From NCBI RefSeq assembly GCF_009901955.1, contig NZ_WUTS01000001.1:2206604-2270603 (forward strand): DNA of 64,000 bases, written 5' to 3'. This document shows positions 17,017 to 25,155 of this stretch, piece after piece. The DNA is from Halomonas icarae. Its GTDB lineage: Bacteria > Pseudomonadota > Gammaproteobacteria > Pseudomonadales > Halomonadaceae. The position numbers were made by a program, and so were the translations under genes. The number at the start of each line of letters is the position of its first letter. The stretch's first letter is position 1. The notes under the pieces are model-generated. The model ran no database searches and was not told where the DNA came from. It worked only from the letters and a program-made list of their open reading frames with translations.

Positions 17017-17883
17017 ATGTCAGCTACCCCCTCCTACTCAAGACTGGACGTCGATCAGCGCGGTGTCGCCTGGCTGACGCTGGAACGCCCCGAGATCCAC
17101 AACGCCTTCGATGACAGCCTGATCGCCGAGCTCAACGCCCATCTGGAGCGTCTCCACGAGGCCGCCAGCAAGGGTGAGGTACGCGTGGTGGTGCTGGGCT
17201 CCGCGGGCAAGAGCTTCTCCGCCGGCGCCGACCTGGGCTGGATGAAGCGCATGGTCGAGTACGACGTCGAGGGCAACCTCGCCGACTCGCGCAAGCTCTC
17301 GGCGTTGATGCACGGCCTCGACACCCTGCCCTGCCCCACGCTCTGCCGCATGCAGGGCGCCGCCTTCGGTGGCGCCGTGGGCCTGGCCGCCTGCTGCGAC
17401 CTGGTCGTCGCCTCCGAGAAGGTCAAGTTCTGCCTCTCCGAGGTCAAGATCGGCCTGTCACCGGCGGTGATCAGCCCCTATGTGCAGCGTGCCATCGGCC
17501 CTCGTCAGATGCGCCGCTATGCGCTGACCGCCGAGGTCATCGATGCCCCCACCGCCCTGGCACTCGGCCTGGCCCATCGCATCGCCCCCCATGACGAACT
17601 CGACGAGGCCGTGGAGGCGATGCTCGAGATCCTGCTGGCCGGCTCGCCCCAGGCCCAGCGCGCCACCAAGGCGCTGCTCGCCGATGTGGCCCGCGAGCCC
17701 GACAGCGATGCCACCCGTGAACATACCTGCCGGGTGATCAGCGAGCTGCGTGTCAGCGAAGAGGGACAGGAAGGCCTTGCCAGCTTCTTCGAGAAGCGTC
17801 GCCCCGCCTGGACGCAACCCTCTGCTTCCGAAGAACCTGTTTCCAAAGAACAGAACCCCCGTGCCGCGGAGCCCCGCTCATGA
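17017..17883 (+). CDS. liuC: Methylglutaconyl-CoA hydratase
   Basis: Enoyl-CoA hydratase/isomerase-family enzyme of 288 residues that hydrates 3-methylglutaconyl-CoA to HMG-CoA. The crotonase fold shows SFSAGADLGWMKRM, typical of the liuC branch (most hydratases have AGADI), and the oxyanion-hole region MQGAAFGGAVGLAACCDLVVAS. About 25 polar residues rich in Ser/Glu extend past the fold at the C-terminus. The start at 17017 has a GAGG site; the frame from 16924 would translate the upstream repeat and is rejected. The stop overlaps the liuD start (ATGA at 17880-17883), so liuC and liuD are translationally coupled. Confidence 0.93.
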   Translation: MSATPSYSRLDVDQRGVAWLTLERPEIHNAFDDSLIAELNAHLERLHEAASKGEVRVVVLGSAGKSFSAGADLGWMKRMVEYDVEGNLADSRKLSALMHGLDTLPCPTLCRMQGAAFGGAVGLAACCDLVVASEKVKFCLSEVKIGLSPAVISPYVQRAIGPRQMRRYALTAEVIDAPTALALGLAHRIAPHDELDEAVEAMLEILLAGSPQAQRATKALLADVAREPDSDATREHTCRVISELRVSEEGQEGLASFFEKRRPAWTQPSASEEPVSKEQNPRAAEPRS

Positions 17884-19931
17884 CCACTGAAATGAAGAAA
17901 TTTGATACGGTACTGATCGCCAACCGCGGCGAGATCGCCTGCCGGGTGATGCGCACCGCGCGCGCCATGGGGCTGCGCACCGTCGCCGTCTACTCCGATG
18001 CCGATGCCAATGCCCGCCATGTGCGTGAGGCCGACGAGGCCGTGCGCCTGGGCCCGGCCGCCGCTCGCGACAGCTACCTCAAGGTGGAGGCAGTGGTCGA
18101 GGCGGCCAAGCGCACCGGCGCCGGCGCCATCCACCCCGGCTACGGTTTCCTCTCCGAGAACGGCCCATTCGTGGACGCCCTCGACAAGGCCGGCATCACC
18201 TTCGTCGGCCCGCCCGCCTCCGCCATCGCTGCCATGGGCGACAAGTCTGCCGCCAAGGCGCGCATGCATGACGCCGGCGTACCGCTGGTGCCGGGCTACC
18301 ACGGCGACGACCAGGACGACGCCCTGCTCAAGGCCGAGGCCGACAAGATAGGCTATCCGGTACTGCTCAAGGCCAGCGCCGGCGGCGGTGGCAAGGGCAT
18401 GCGAGTGGTCGAGTCCAGCGATGGCTTCCAGGCCGCCCTGGATGGCTGCCGCCGTGAATCCCAGGCCGCCTTCGGCGACCAGCGCATGCTGATCGAGAAG
18501 TACCTGACCCAGCCACGTCACGTCGAGGTGCAGGTCTTCTGCGACAGCCACGGTAACGGCGTCTATCTGTTCGAGCGCGACTGCTCCGTGCAGCGCCGCC
18601 ACCAGAAGGTACTCGAGGAGGCGCCCGCGCCGGGCATGACTGCCGAGCTTCGCCGCGAGATGGGCGAGGCCGCCGTACGCGCCGCCAAGGAGATCGGCTA
18701 CGTGGGCGCCGGTACCGTGGAGTTCCTGCTCGACGTCGACGGCTCGTTCTTCTTCATGGAGATGAACACCCGCCTGCAGGTGGAGCACCCGGTCACCGAA
18801 ATGATCACCGGCCAGGACCTGGTCGAGTGGCAGCTGCGCGTGGCCATGGGCGAGACGCTGCCGCTGGCCCAGGACGAGCTGACGATCAGCGGCCATAGCT
18901 TCGAGGCACGCCTCTATGCCGAGGACCCGGAGCAGGACTTCCTGCCTGCCACCGGCACCCTGACCCGCTTCGCCCTGGACCTCGAGGGCGCGGGACTGGA
19001 TCCCGACAAGGTGCGCCTGGACAGCGGCGTGGAGAGCGGCGATGCCGTCTCCATGCACTACGACCCCATGCTCGCCAAGCTGATCGTGCACGGCGGCGAC
19101 CGCGACCAGGCACTCGCCACCCTCAACCGCGCGCTGGCCGCACTGGACGTGCAAGGGGTGGTGACCAACCGCGCCTTCCTGCAGCGCCTGGCCACCCACC
19201 CGGCCTTCAAGGGCTGCGATCTCGATACACGCTTTATCGAGAAGCACGAGGAGAGCCTGTTCGCGCCACGTGAGATCACCACCGAAGCCTACGCCTCGGC
19301 GGCCCTGATCGGCCTCAAGCAGCTCTCCCGGGAGTGCGAGAGCGACTCCCCCTGGGATCGTCATGACGGCTTCCGCCTTAACGCACCCAACACCATCCGC
19401 ATCGCCCTGTGCGCCACCGGCCACGACCTCAGCCGCGCCCAGGCACCGGATGCCGAGGAGGTAGTGGTGGTCGAGGGCCGTCGCGAGGCCGCCTCCGGCC
19501 CCTGGCAGCTGGTGATCGGCGAGCGCACGCTGACCGCACGCATCCAGCACCTCGAAGGCGACGCCGTGGCGGTCACCCTGGATGGGCACCGTCGCCGCCT
19601 GCAGGCCCGCCTGGCCGACAACGGCGTGGTGGTGATGGCCGATGCCAGCGGCGAGACCCGCCTGTTCTGGCGTCGCATCGATGCCATCGACCACGGCCAT
19701 CACGAGACGGAATCCACCCTCACCGCCCCGATGCACGGCACCGTGGTGGCGCTGCTGGTGGAGCCGGGCCAGAAGGTCGAGAAAGGCATGCCGCTGATGG
19801 TGATGGAAGCCATGAAGATGGAGCACACCATGACCGCCCCCGCCGATGGTCATGTGGAGAGCTTCCACTTCGCCGCCGGCGATACCGTCGGCCAGGGCGA
19901 CGTGCTGCTCGAGTTCGCACCGGAGGAGTAA
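17880..19931 (+). CDS. liuD: Methylcrotonoyl-CoA carboxylase alpha (biotin) subunit
   Basis: Biotin carboxylase plus biotin carrier subunit of methylcrotonyl-CoA carboxylase, 683 residues. The N-terminal biotin carboxylase/ATP-grasp domain contains ANRGEIACRVMRTA, the glycine-rich ATP loop KASAGGGGKGMR and EMNTRLQVEHPVTEMITG. A linker region with lower conservation spans about 450-590. The C-terminal biotinyl domain has MVMEAMKMEHTM, with K646 as the biotinylated lysine. It overlaps liuC by 4 bp and is followed by liuE after 3 bp. It works with LiuB as an alpha/beta complex in the cytoplasm and needs BirA. Confidence 0.96.
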   Translation: MTTEMKKFDTVLIANRGEIACRVMRTARAMGLRTVAVYSDADANARHVREADEAVRLGPAAARDSYLKVEAVVEAAKRTGAGAIHPGYGFLSENGPFVDALDKAGITFVGPPASAIAAMGDKSAAKARMHDAGVPLVPGYHGDDQDDALLKAEADKIGYPVLLKASAGGGGKGMRVVESSDGFQAALDGCRRESQAAFGDQRMLIEKYLTQPRHVEVQVFCDSHGNGVYLFERDCSVQRRHQKVLEEAPAPGMTAELRREMGEAAVRAAKEIGYVGAGTVEFLLDVDGSFFFMEMNTRLQVEHPVTEMITGQDLVEWQLRVAMGETLPLAQDELTISGHSFEARLYAEDPEQDFLPATGTLTRFALDLEGAGLDPDKVRLDSGVESGDAVSMHYDPMLAKLIVHGGDRDQALATLNRALAALDVQGVVTNRAFLQRLATHPAFKGCDLDTRFIEKHEESLFAPREITTEAYASAALIGLKQLSRECESDSPWDRHDGFRLNAPNTIRIALCATGHDLSRAQAPDAEEVVVVEGRREAASGPWQLVIGERTLTARIQHLEGDAVAVTLDGHRRRLQARLADNGVVVMADASGETRLFWRRIDAIDHGHHETESTLTAPMHGTVVALLVEPGQKVEKGMPLMVMEAMKMEHTMTAPADGHVESFHFAAGDTVGQGDVLLEFAPEE

Positions 19932-19934
19932 CCC

Positions 19935-20834
19935 ATGGCATTTCCCAAGCAGGTACGCCTGGTCGAGGTCGGCCCCCGCGATGGACTGCAGAACGAGTCG
20001 ACGCCGATCGCGACCCGCACCAAGCTCGAATTGATCGACCGCCTCGGCGCGGCTGGCATCCGCTATATCGAGGCGGCCAGCTTCGTCTCCCCCAAGTGGG
20101 TGCCACAGATGGCCGATCATCATGAGGTGATGACCGGCCTCACTCGACGCGATGGCGTCACCTACGCGGCGCTCACCCCCAATCTCAAGGGGCTGGAAGC
20201 GGCACTCGAGTGCGGCGTCGAGGAAGTGGCCGTATTCGGCGCCGCCTCCGAGGCCTTCTCCCGGAAGAACATCAACTGCTCGGTGGCAGAGTCTTTGGCC
20301 CGCTTCGAGCCGGTGCTCGAGCGCGCACGAGAAGCCGGGGTGCGGGTACGCGGCTACGTCTCCTGCGTGCTGGGCTGCCCCTACGAGGGCGAGATCGCCC
20401 CCGCCAAGGTGGCCGAAGTGAGCAAGGCACTGCATGACATGGGCTGCTACGAGGTCTCGCTTGGCGACACCATCGGCACCGGCACCCCGCTCACTGCCAA
20501 GCGCATGCTCGAGGCGGTCAGCCGTGACGTGCCCATGGAGAAGCTCGCCGCCCACTTCCACGACACCTATGGTCAGGCGATCGCCAATCTCTACGCCGTG
20601 CTGGAGGAAGGCATCGCGGTAGTGGACAGCTCCGTCGCCGGCCTCGGCGGCTGCCCCTACGCCAAAGGAGCATCGGGCAATGTGGCAAGCGAGGACGTGG
20701 TCTACCTGCTCAATGGCCTCGGCATCGAGACCGGCATCGACCTCGACGCCCTGGCCGACACCGGCACCTGGATCACCCATGCCATCGGTCGCCCCAATCG
20801 CTCCAAGGTAGGCGTGGCGCTGGCCGCCAGGTAA
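19935..20834 (+). CDS. liuE: Hydroxymethylglutaryl-CoA lyase
   Basis: Last enzyme of leucine breakdown, cleaving HMG-CoA to acetoacetate and acetyl-CoA. It is a 299-residue TIM barrel. [12 protein letters not shown] carries the catalytic Arg-Asp pair, HFHDTYGQA the metal-binding histidines, and the signature [17 protein letters not shown] the catalytic Cys. It begins 3 bp after liuD stops and is followed by a good intrinsic terminator, so it closes the operon. No CoA transferase for acetoacetate is present downstream. Confidence 0.96.
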   Translation: MAFPKQVRLVEVGPRDGLQNESTPIATRTKLELIDRLGAAGIRYIEAASFVSPKWVPQMADHHEVMTGLTRRDGVTYAALTPNLKGLEAALECGVEEVAVFGAASEAFSRKNINCSVAESLARFEPVLERAREAGVRVRGYVSCVLGCPYEGEIAPAKVAEVSKALHDMGCYEVSLGDTIGTGTPLTAKRMLEAVSRDVPMEKLAAHFHDTYGQAIANLYAVLEEGIAVVDSSVAGLGGCPYAKGASGNVASEDVVYLLNGLGIETGIDLDALADTGTWITHAIGRPNRSKVGVALAAR

Positions 20835-20857
20835 CTGCCGCACCAGAACGAGAAATT

Positions 20858-20889
20858 CCCTGAGCCGGGACACCGGTTCAGGGGCTTTT
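20858..20889 (+). terminator. Rho-independent terminator of the liu operon
   Basis: The stem CCCTGAGCCGG/CCGGTTCAGGG is 11 bp with one wobble and a loop of about 4 bases, followed by GGCTTTTC. It lies 24 bp after the liuE stop codon. Confidence 0.85.
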
Positions 20890-20916
20890 CGTGAACATCC
20901 TGGTGAGTTTATACGG

Positions 20917-21423
20917 CTAGCGACGATACTCGTAGAGGTTGTTCCGTGCCCCGTAGAGGTCTACGGTCCCCCGGGCACGAAAGCCCAGCGCGCGCAGCAG
21001 GCGGTTGGAACGCGCGTTGTCCGGCAGCGTCACCGCAAGCACCGACTCAAGCGCGTGCGCTCGCATGCCCTGCTCGAGCACCGCGGTCGCGGCTTCGAAG
21101 GCGTAGCCCTGACCGCAGAACTCGGGCAGGAACGCATAGCCGAGATCGGGCCCCTCCAGCTCGTCCCGCTTCACCAGGCCACACATGCCGATCGGCGTGC
21201 CCTCGCCTTTCAGCTGCACCAGGTTCAGGCCGAAGCCATGGGCGCAGTAACTCGCCACCGGGCCGCTATCGAGATAGCGAACGGCCTCCTCTCGGGTGCG
21301 AACCTGCTTGTCGGCGATATGGCGAATGAACGAGGGCTCATTCAGCAGCCGCACGATAAAGTCGGCATCCTCGTGGGCGAAATGTCGAATGGTCAGTCGC
21401 TCGGTATCGGATACTGTCGGCAT
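20917..21423 (-). CDS. GNAT-family N-acetyltransferase (RimJ/RimL-like)
   Basis: Acetyl-CoA-dependent acetyltransferase of 168 residues. It opens with the RimJ/RimL-type strand TERLTIRHFAHEDADFIVRLL, has GMCGLVKRDELEGPDLGYAFLPEFCGQGYA (the beta-bulge and the acetyl-CoA pyrophosphate loop, where GQGYA replaces the R/Q-x-x-G-x-G/A consensus) and ends with DNARSNRLLRALGFR, typical of motif B. The substrate (a protein N-terminus, spermidine or a small molecule) cannot be read from sequence. It lies tail-to-tail with the liu operon. Its leader replaces the lost 3' part of the DUF3140 pseudogene upstream. Confidence 0.85.
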   Translation of the reverse strand: MPTVSDTERLTIRHFAHEDADFIVRLLNEPSFIRHIADKQVRTREEAVRYLDSGPVASYCAHGFGLNLVQLKGEGTPIGMCGLVKRDELEGPDLGYAFLPEFCGQGYAFEAATAVLEQGMRAHALESVLAVTLPDNARSNRLLRALGFRARGTVDLYGARNNLYEYRR

Positions 21424-21482
21424 GTCAATCTCTGGTTGAACGGTTGATGTGATCTTGCCCAGTAACAGTGGCCACCTGGTCG

Positions 21483-21679
21483 CGTCAGATCTCCCTTGTT
21501 GGTCTTTTTGATCTTCAAAATCTTTCGTCCTGACGCATGCCCCGTTGATTCACCACCGCTCGAATCACCCACGCCCTTGCTCTCGTCAGTCTCGAGCCAA
21601 TCCCCTAGCTCAGCCGGTGACATGTTACAAGGTCTTTCCACTCTTCCCATACTCCCTCTCTAGACTTTCTAGGCGACAT
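21483..21679 (-). pseudogene. Truncated, frameshifted DUF3140-family gene
   Basis: Reading the minus strand from an ATG at 21679 (purine-rich GGGGG site upstream) gives MSPRKSREGVWEEWKDLV. A single missing base at about 21624-21629 shifts the frame, and the next frame continues with NMSPAELGDWLETDESKGVG, then GGESTGHASGRKILKIKKTNKGDLT. The combined sequence matches the N-terminal two thirds of the small DUF3140 proteins (about 100 residues, function unknown) as I remember them. The expected continuation (acidic residues, then a helix with AHMRKVVGYV) is absent; the sequence runs directly into the GNAT gene leader. Both a frameshift and a 3' deletion are therefore present. Confidence 0.78.
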
Positions 21680-21814
21680 TGCAATCTACCCCCTTTGCCT
21701 TCACCAGATGTCATTTCCAATAAATCTAGCCAATTTAAACCATGCCCCTATATATAAAATCAAATGCATATAGGGCGATGACGGAGTCTTCAATGACGCC
21801 TTATTACATTCAAA

Positions 21815-22327
21815 TTACACCCTAATGAGAATTATCAAGAATCCCAAGACACCAATAATTATGGCCAGCAGCACACTAGAATAAGAGTATTGATAAAAAA
21901 CATGAACCCTATCCCTCTCGACCTTTATAGCAGTATCTATGGTAAGCAATTTCTCCTTGGGGATCATTTCCTGGTCCTTCAGGATAATCTCTCTCTCAAA
22001 ACTCAATAGCTGTAAACGGCAATTATACACGAATATGGAACAGTTAAGAATATTGCCAGCTGCTACCATTAGGAGCACCATGGCAATTATCAGCAACGCC
22101 TTTTCCAACCACCATAGACTTCCCACCAGATCGAAATTCAGGCCTACCGAGATAATCAGGGTAACGACGCCACCTATCGCCGCACTTAGGTATTTGTTGT
22201 AGTAGCCTTCCCTCAACTCAAGGCTTTCCTTCCAGGCCTTGATATAATGCATTACCTCTTCTCTCGTCAACTCATCCTTTTCACTTGATTCGGAGAATAT
22301 CCCTTTATCATCATTATGATTCGACAT
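21815..22327 (-). CDS. Small AT-rich membrane protein, function unknown
   Basis: A 170-residue protein of no recognised family. A charged N-terminal stretch (about 1-50, rich in Glu/Lys/Ser) precedes two closely spaced hydrophobic segments (about 48-64 and 76-98), a charged stretch with many Lys/Glu that may be helical, and a third hydrophobic segment at the C-terminus. The start at 22327 has an AAGGGG site. Base composition is far more AT-rich than flanking genes, suggesting recent acquisition. It sits alone in a gene-poor stretch between pseudogenes and is probably an inner-membrane protein. Confidence 0.62.
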   Translation of the reverse strand: MSNHNDDKGIFSESSEKDELTREEVMHYIKAWKESLELREGYYNKYLSAAIGGVVTLIISVGLNFDLVGSLWWLEKALLIIAMVLLMVAAGNILNCSIFVYNCRLQLLSFEREIILKDQEMIPKEKLLTIDTAIKVERDRVHVFYQYSYSSVLLAIIIGVLGFLIILIRV

Positions 22328-22406
22328 GACGCACCCCTTTTCTTCAGGCCACATTCATCTCTTGCAGACTGTCGTTCCAGTATCGAGGCTGGGTAGCTCG
22401 CCGTCG

Positions 22407-22880
22407 CTATAGCGCCTGGGACACGGCACGCCGGTAGGAGTCGCCTCGGTCATCGATGATATCGGTGATGACCCAGCCACCGCCCTGCTGGCCTAACCGG
22501 TAGGTCACGGTAGTCGGCTGGCCAAAGCTCTGGAACCTTGCCACACATCGAACTTCTTGCGCCGAGTCACAGGTAATATCCAGGGTGCGCGTGATCTCGC
22601 CGAGGTCGTAGTCGTTACCCGGAATCGCGGGCATGCCGATCGCCATGATCAGGTCTCGATCGCAGGCAGTCGCCATATCCCTCGCGAACGCAGCGTCGAA
22701 CACCCTGGCCATCTCACGCTCGCTGCACCATAGGGTGCCGAACTGTTCGTAGAGTTGTCGGACCGTACGCGTCTGTGCCATATCGCCGCTGTCGGCCCAA
22801 GTTGACAACGACAGCGCCAGAGTCAGACAGAGCGGCGCCAGCAAGTGATTGGAGTGGGATAACACGGCGGAGCTTGTCAT
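22407..22880 (-). CDS. Exported hypothetical protein
   Basis: A 157-residue protein with an N-terminal signal peptide (hydrophobic run LLAPLCLTLALSLSTWA, cleavage near residue 29). The mature part has four cysteines, one in TLWCSERE, one in TACDRD, and two in DITCDSAQEVRCVARF, consistent with two periplasmic disulfides. The C-terminal half (VTYRLGQQGGGWVITDIIDDRGDSYRRAVSQ) resembles the fold of small periplasmic proteins with a DUF3828-like end, but I do not make that call firmly. The start at 22880 has GGGAGG four bases upstream; the longer frame from 22991 is rejected. Confidence 0.65.
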   Translation of the reverse strand: MTSSAVLSHSNHLLAPLCLTLALSLSTWADSGDMAQTRTVRQLYEQFGTLWCSEREMARVFDAAFARDMATACDRDLIMAIGMPAIPGNDYDLGEITRTLDITCDSAQEVRCVARFQSFGQPTTVTYRLGQQGGGWVITDIIDDRGDSYRRAVSQAL

Positions 22881-23339
22881 CTTGCCTCCCATGTTGGCGG
22901 AGCACCATCTAACCAAGGCTTCAGCCATGCGGTGTAACCCAGCCATTAGTGAACAAAGGGGCGAATCGTGAATGATAACCAGTCGACGCACGAGGTATCG
23001 CCATGATCATGATGACAGCGTAAGCAAGGGTAACCGAGCTCGCCAGGCCGGGATAGGTTGGAGGCAACCTCAGCCATGGGCCAGAAGACTGGCCACCGCC
23101 TGTTCGGCGTGTATCGCGGTGATATCGAAGAGCGGCACCTCAGTGTCGCCGGCCTGGATCAGCAGCCCGATCTAGGCGAAATCCACGCGGTAGAGCACCA
23201 GCCGTGCTTGAGTGACTTGCTTGCCTCAACTGAGATAGGCGTAGCAGGCGTTATCGCGCCAGCAAGGTAAATACCAGCAATCGCGCACCATTGTGCATCA
23301 CGCCCACATCGCTAGCCGTTGTGATCACCCCCGCCTGAC
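22881..23339. other. Gene-poor spacer with possible coding remnant
   Basis: A 459-bp gap between two minus-strand genes. Apart from the possible remnant at 23070-23222, listed separately, I see no intact gene, RNA or repeat. Confidence 0.5.
23070..23222 (-). pseudogene. Possible remnant of an unidentified gene
   Basis: One minus-strand frame reads QVTQARLVLYRVDFA, then a TAG stop (23172-23174), then IGLLIQAGDTEVPLFDIT continuing to ASLLAHG and TGA. Composition and hydrophobic pattern look like real protein, but the frame has an in-frame stop, no start and no recognisable family. The opposite strand is also open here, so this may be chance. Reported as a weak candidate for a decayed gene. Confidence 0.3.
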
Positions 23340-24023
23340 TTAGAACCGAGGATTGATCGTCAACGAGAGCATGGCCGAGAGCTGGCACAGTGGCCTTCCG
23401 GATGCCTGCTGCAGCTCATTGAAGGCCTCCTGAACCTGCTGCAGCTCGCGCTGACTCGTCGGCGGCTGGTCAACCACCCCGGCAGCCACCAGGCGGGCCA
23501 CCACATCCCCGGTCAGCAGAAAGGTATCCTTGCCGATCAGGCGCAGGAAGCCGGCGGCCGAGCGTCCCCCCAGGCGAGCGCCACGCCTGGCCAGCAGGCG
23601 CCACAAGCCGATGATGTCGGCACTCGGCCAGTCGGCGATAAACTCGCCGAAGCTTGTGCCCTGCTCCTGGCGAATATCCAGGATGAATTGCGCATTCCTG
23701 GGGATAGTCTGCAGCTTGGTGCGGTGACGGATGATGCGATCGTTGTTCATGTAGCCATCGATCTGCTCGGGGGTAAGCAGCACCATCACCTCGGGATCGA
23801 AGCCCCAGAAAGCTTCCTCGAAGGCGGGCCACTTGGCGTCGACCACCGAGTGTTTCATGCCGGCCCGAAACACCCGCAGGCTCATGGCGGAGAGATAACG
23901 ATCATCGCCCAACTGCTTCAGTTTATCCGACGCAAGCGGCCTGGGTAGAAAGGCCTCCATGGCATCGTCAGAGTCGAAGCGGTTACGAACCGTATCGTGG
24001 AGCCATCGGTAATCCAGTGCCAT
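23340..24023 (-). CDS. DNA-3-methyladenine glycosylase I-like protein
   Basis: A 227-residue protein resembling the Tag/HhH family of alkyl-base DNA glycosylases. The segments YLSAMSLRVFRAGMKHSVVDAKWPAFEEAF and LTPEQIDGYMNNDRIIRHRTKLQTIPRNA are typical of the fold (helices around the base pocket and the NDRIIRHRxK motif). Canonical Tag has a zinc 'snap' beginning with Cys and Trp close to the N-terminus; that N-terminus is replaced here by MALDYRWLHDTVRNRF, so this is a divergent branch. It would act on methylated DNA in the cytoplasm, but activity is uncertain. No ada or alkB gene is nearby. Confidence 0.75.
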   Translation of the reverse strand: MALDYRWLHDTVRNRFDSDDAMEAFLPRPLASDKLKQLGDDRYLSAMSLRVFRAGMKHSVVDAKWPAFEEAFWGFDPEVMVLLTPEQIDGYMNNDRIIRHRTKLQTIPRNAQFILDIRQEQGTSFGEFIADWPSADIIGLWRLLARRGARLGGRSAAGFLRLIGKDTFLLTGDVVARLVAAGVVDQPPTSQRELQQVQEAFNELQQASGRPLCQLSAMLSLTINPRF

Positions 24024-24082
24024 AACGGCCTCGTTAGGTTTTTGCCATCCCTGTTCTACACACCCACTCGGTCAACGCACGA

Positions 24083-24448
24083 TCAGCGCACCGTGCAGCG
24101 CTCGATGATCTTGCCCGAACTGCCCTCCGCTTCATGCTGTAGCAGCATCCCCTCGGCGCCGGACCCGGCGCCCTTGGTCCACCACTCGAGCCCGCCGCCC
24201 ACATAGCGTGCGCCGCTGGCGGAAGCCGCGATCTGCATATCGTAACGCTTCCCCTGATACTCGACCGTCGCACTCTCGGTATCGGGATAGGCGGCAGCGA
24301 TACTTGCACCGCTGTCGCACTGGTACTGATGCATGCCAGCCCCAGAGGAGGCCTGCTGCTTCTGTGTCTCCCCGCTTTCCTGTGGAGACGTGGCACAGCC
24401 TGCAACAAGCAGAAGGGAAGCAATCGCAACGAGAGTCAGGGTTTTCAT
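24083..24448 (-). CDS. mliC: MliC-family lysozyme inhibitor lipoprotein
   Basis: Lipoprotein of 121 residues with a type II signal peptide ending in the lipobox LVAG/C (Cys18). The mature part matches the MliC/PliC fold: the opening MHQYQCDSGASIAAAYP, the central VEYQGKRYDMQIAASASGARYVGGGLEWWTKGAGS loop (a YVGGGLEWWTKG-like motif inserts into the lysozyme active site) and the terminal Cys that pairs with the Cys of YQCDSG. MliC proteins protect the cell wall from C-type lysozymes and sit in the outer membrane facing the periplasm. It is transcribed in the same direction as the glycosylase-like gene, about 60 bp away. Confidence 0.85.
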   Translation of the reverse strand: MKTLTLVAIASLLLVAGCATSPQESGETQKQQASSGAGMHQYQCDSGASIAAAYPDTESATVEYQGKRYDMQIAASASGARYVGGGLEWWTKGAGSGAEGMLLQHEAEGSSGKIIERCTVR

Positions 24449-24558
24449 GATAGCCGTGGGTTGAGTATGGGTTTCATTCGACTTTTTTCATGCTACCGCG
24501 ACGCCCTCAACGCAGCAAATCGGAGGCATGGAGGTTAAATGGGCGGCACGGATGACGC

Positions 24559-24822
24559 CTAACGCCGCTTAACAAGACAACCCACCGACCAATATCCGGG
24601 GAAAAAGCAGACGACCAAAACGGCAGAAAAGGCCAAGCCTGCCAGCGGGTAGGCAAGAGCCTCGGGCACACCAAGCCCCCAGCCAAGGGAAAAGGCCAAA
24701 CCCTGGAAGGCCTCACCAGGCCACCGATAAACGGGTTGATGTGTTCCGTGGGTTAACCACCAGACAACTAGCGCGACTCCCGCCAGGGACGTCAGCACAC
24801 CGGGAACAATTCGTCGTTTCAT
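24559..24822 (-). CDS. Small membrane protein, function unknown
   Basis: An 87-residue protein with two hydrophobic segments (about 7-25 and 56-80) separated by an aromatic/Gly-rich loop. It ends in basic residues (VKRR), suggesting both termini face the cytoplasm. No family was recognised, and the ribosome site is weak. It lies in the accessory stretch before the large metalloprotease gene and could be genuine because its hydrophobicity pattern is clean; chance cannot be excluded. Confidence 0.45.
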   Translation of the reverse strand: MKRRIVPGVLTSLAGVALVVWWLTHGTHQPVYRWPGEAFQGLAFSLGWGLGVPEALAYPLAGLAFSAVLVVCFFPGYWSVGCLVKRR

Positions 24823-25155
24823 CTCGCTCGCCTATCGTGAATTCAAAATCGGCCACAAGGCCGAGCGGGGTCAAGTTCCAAGCGCCAACAACTTATCAGA
24901 TTGGAGCTGGCATTAGCCAGAAATCTTGTAACGTCATAAATAATATTCATATACACAAGCCCCTACAAACACAACAAGTTAACTCATGCGCCTCCATGCA
25001 AAAAAACTAAAGATGACCAATAAGGCCCATGATTGTTTAGAGTTACTCCAAAATGATTAGCAAATCATCGCACTGCTCACTACGCTTTAACTTTCCACAC
25101 AAAATAACTCACCCCTTCCTGCGCTAGATTTCTAATATTGATGGAGGACTCCGTC
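24823..25155. promoter_or_regulatory. AT-rich upstream region of the metalloprotease gene
   Basis: A 333-bp gap, markedly AT-rich from about 24925 to 25140. It contains the perfect inverted repeat ATGATT-N4-AATCAT at 25053-25068, about 90 bp before the start codon, a candidate operator. I cannot name -35/-10 boxes with confidence. No open frame is convincing. Confidence 0.45.

Noticed and set aside
17517..20873. Antisense open frame of 1,118 codons on the minus strand
   Set aside because: It lies opposite liuC, liuD and liuE, whose products carry clear family motifs; long antisense frames are common in GC-rich genes and this one has no recognisable domain.
21545..21757. Small plus-strand gene of 70 codons
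   Set aside because: It is opposite the DUF3140 pseudogene and is Pro/Ser-rich without a pattern.
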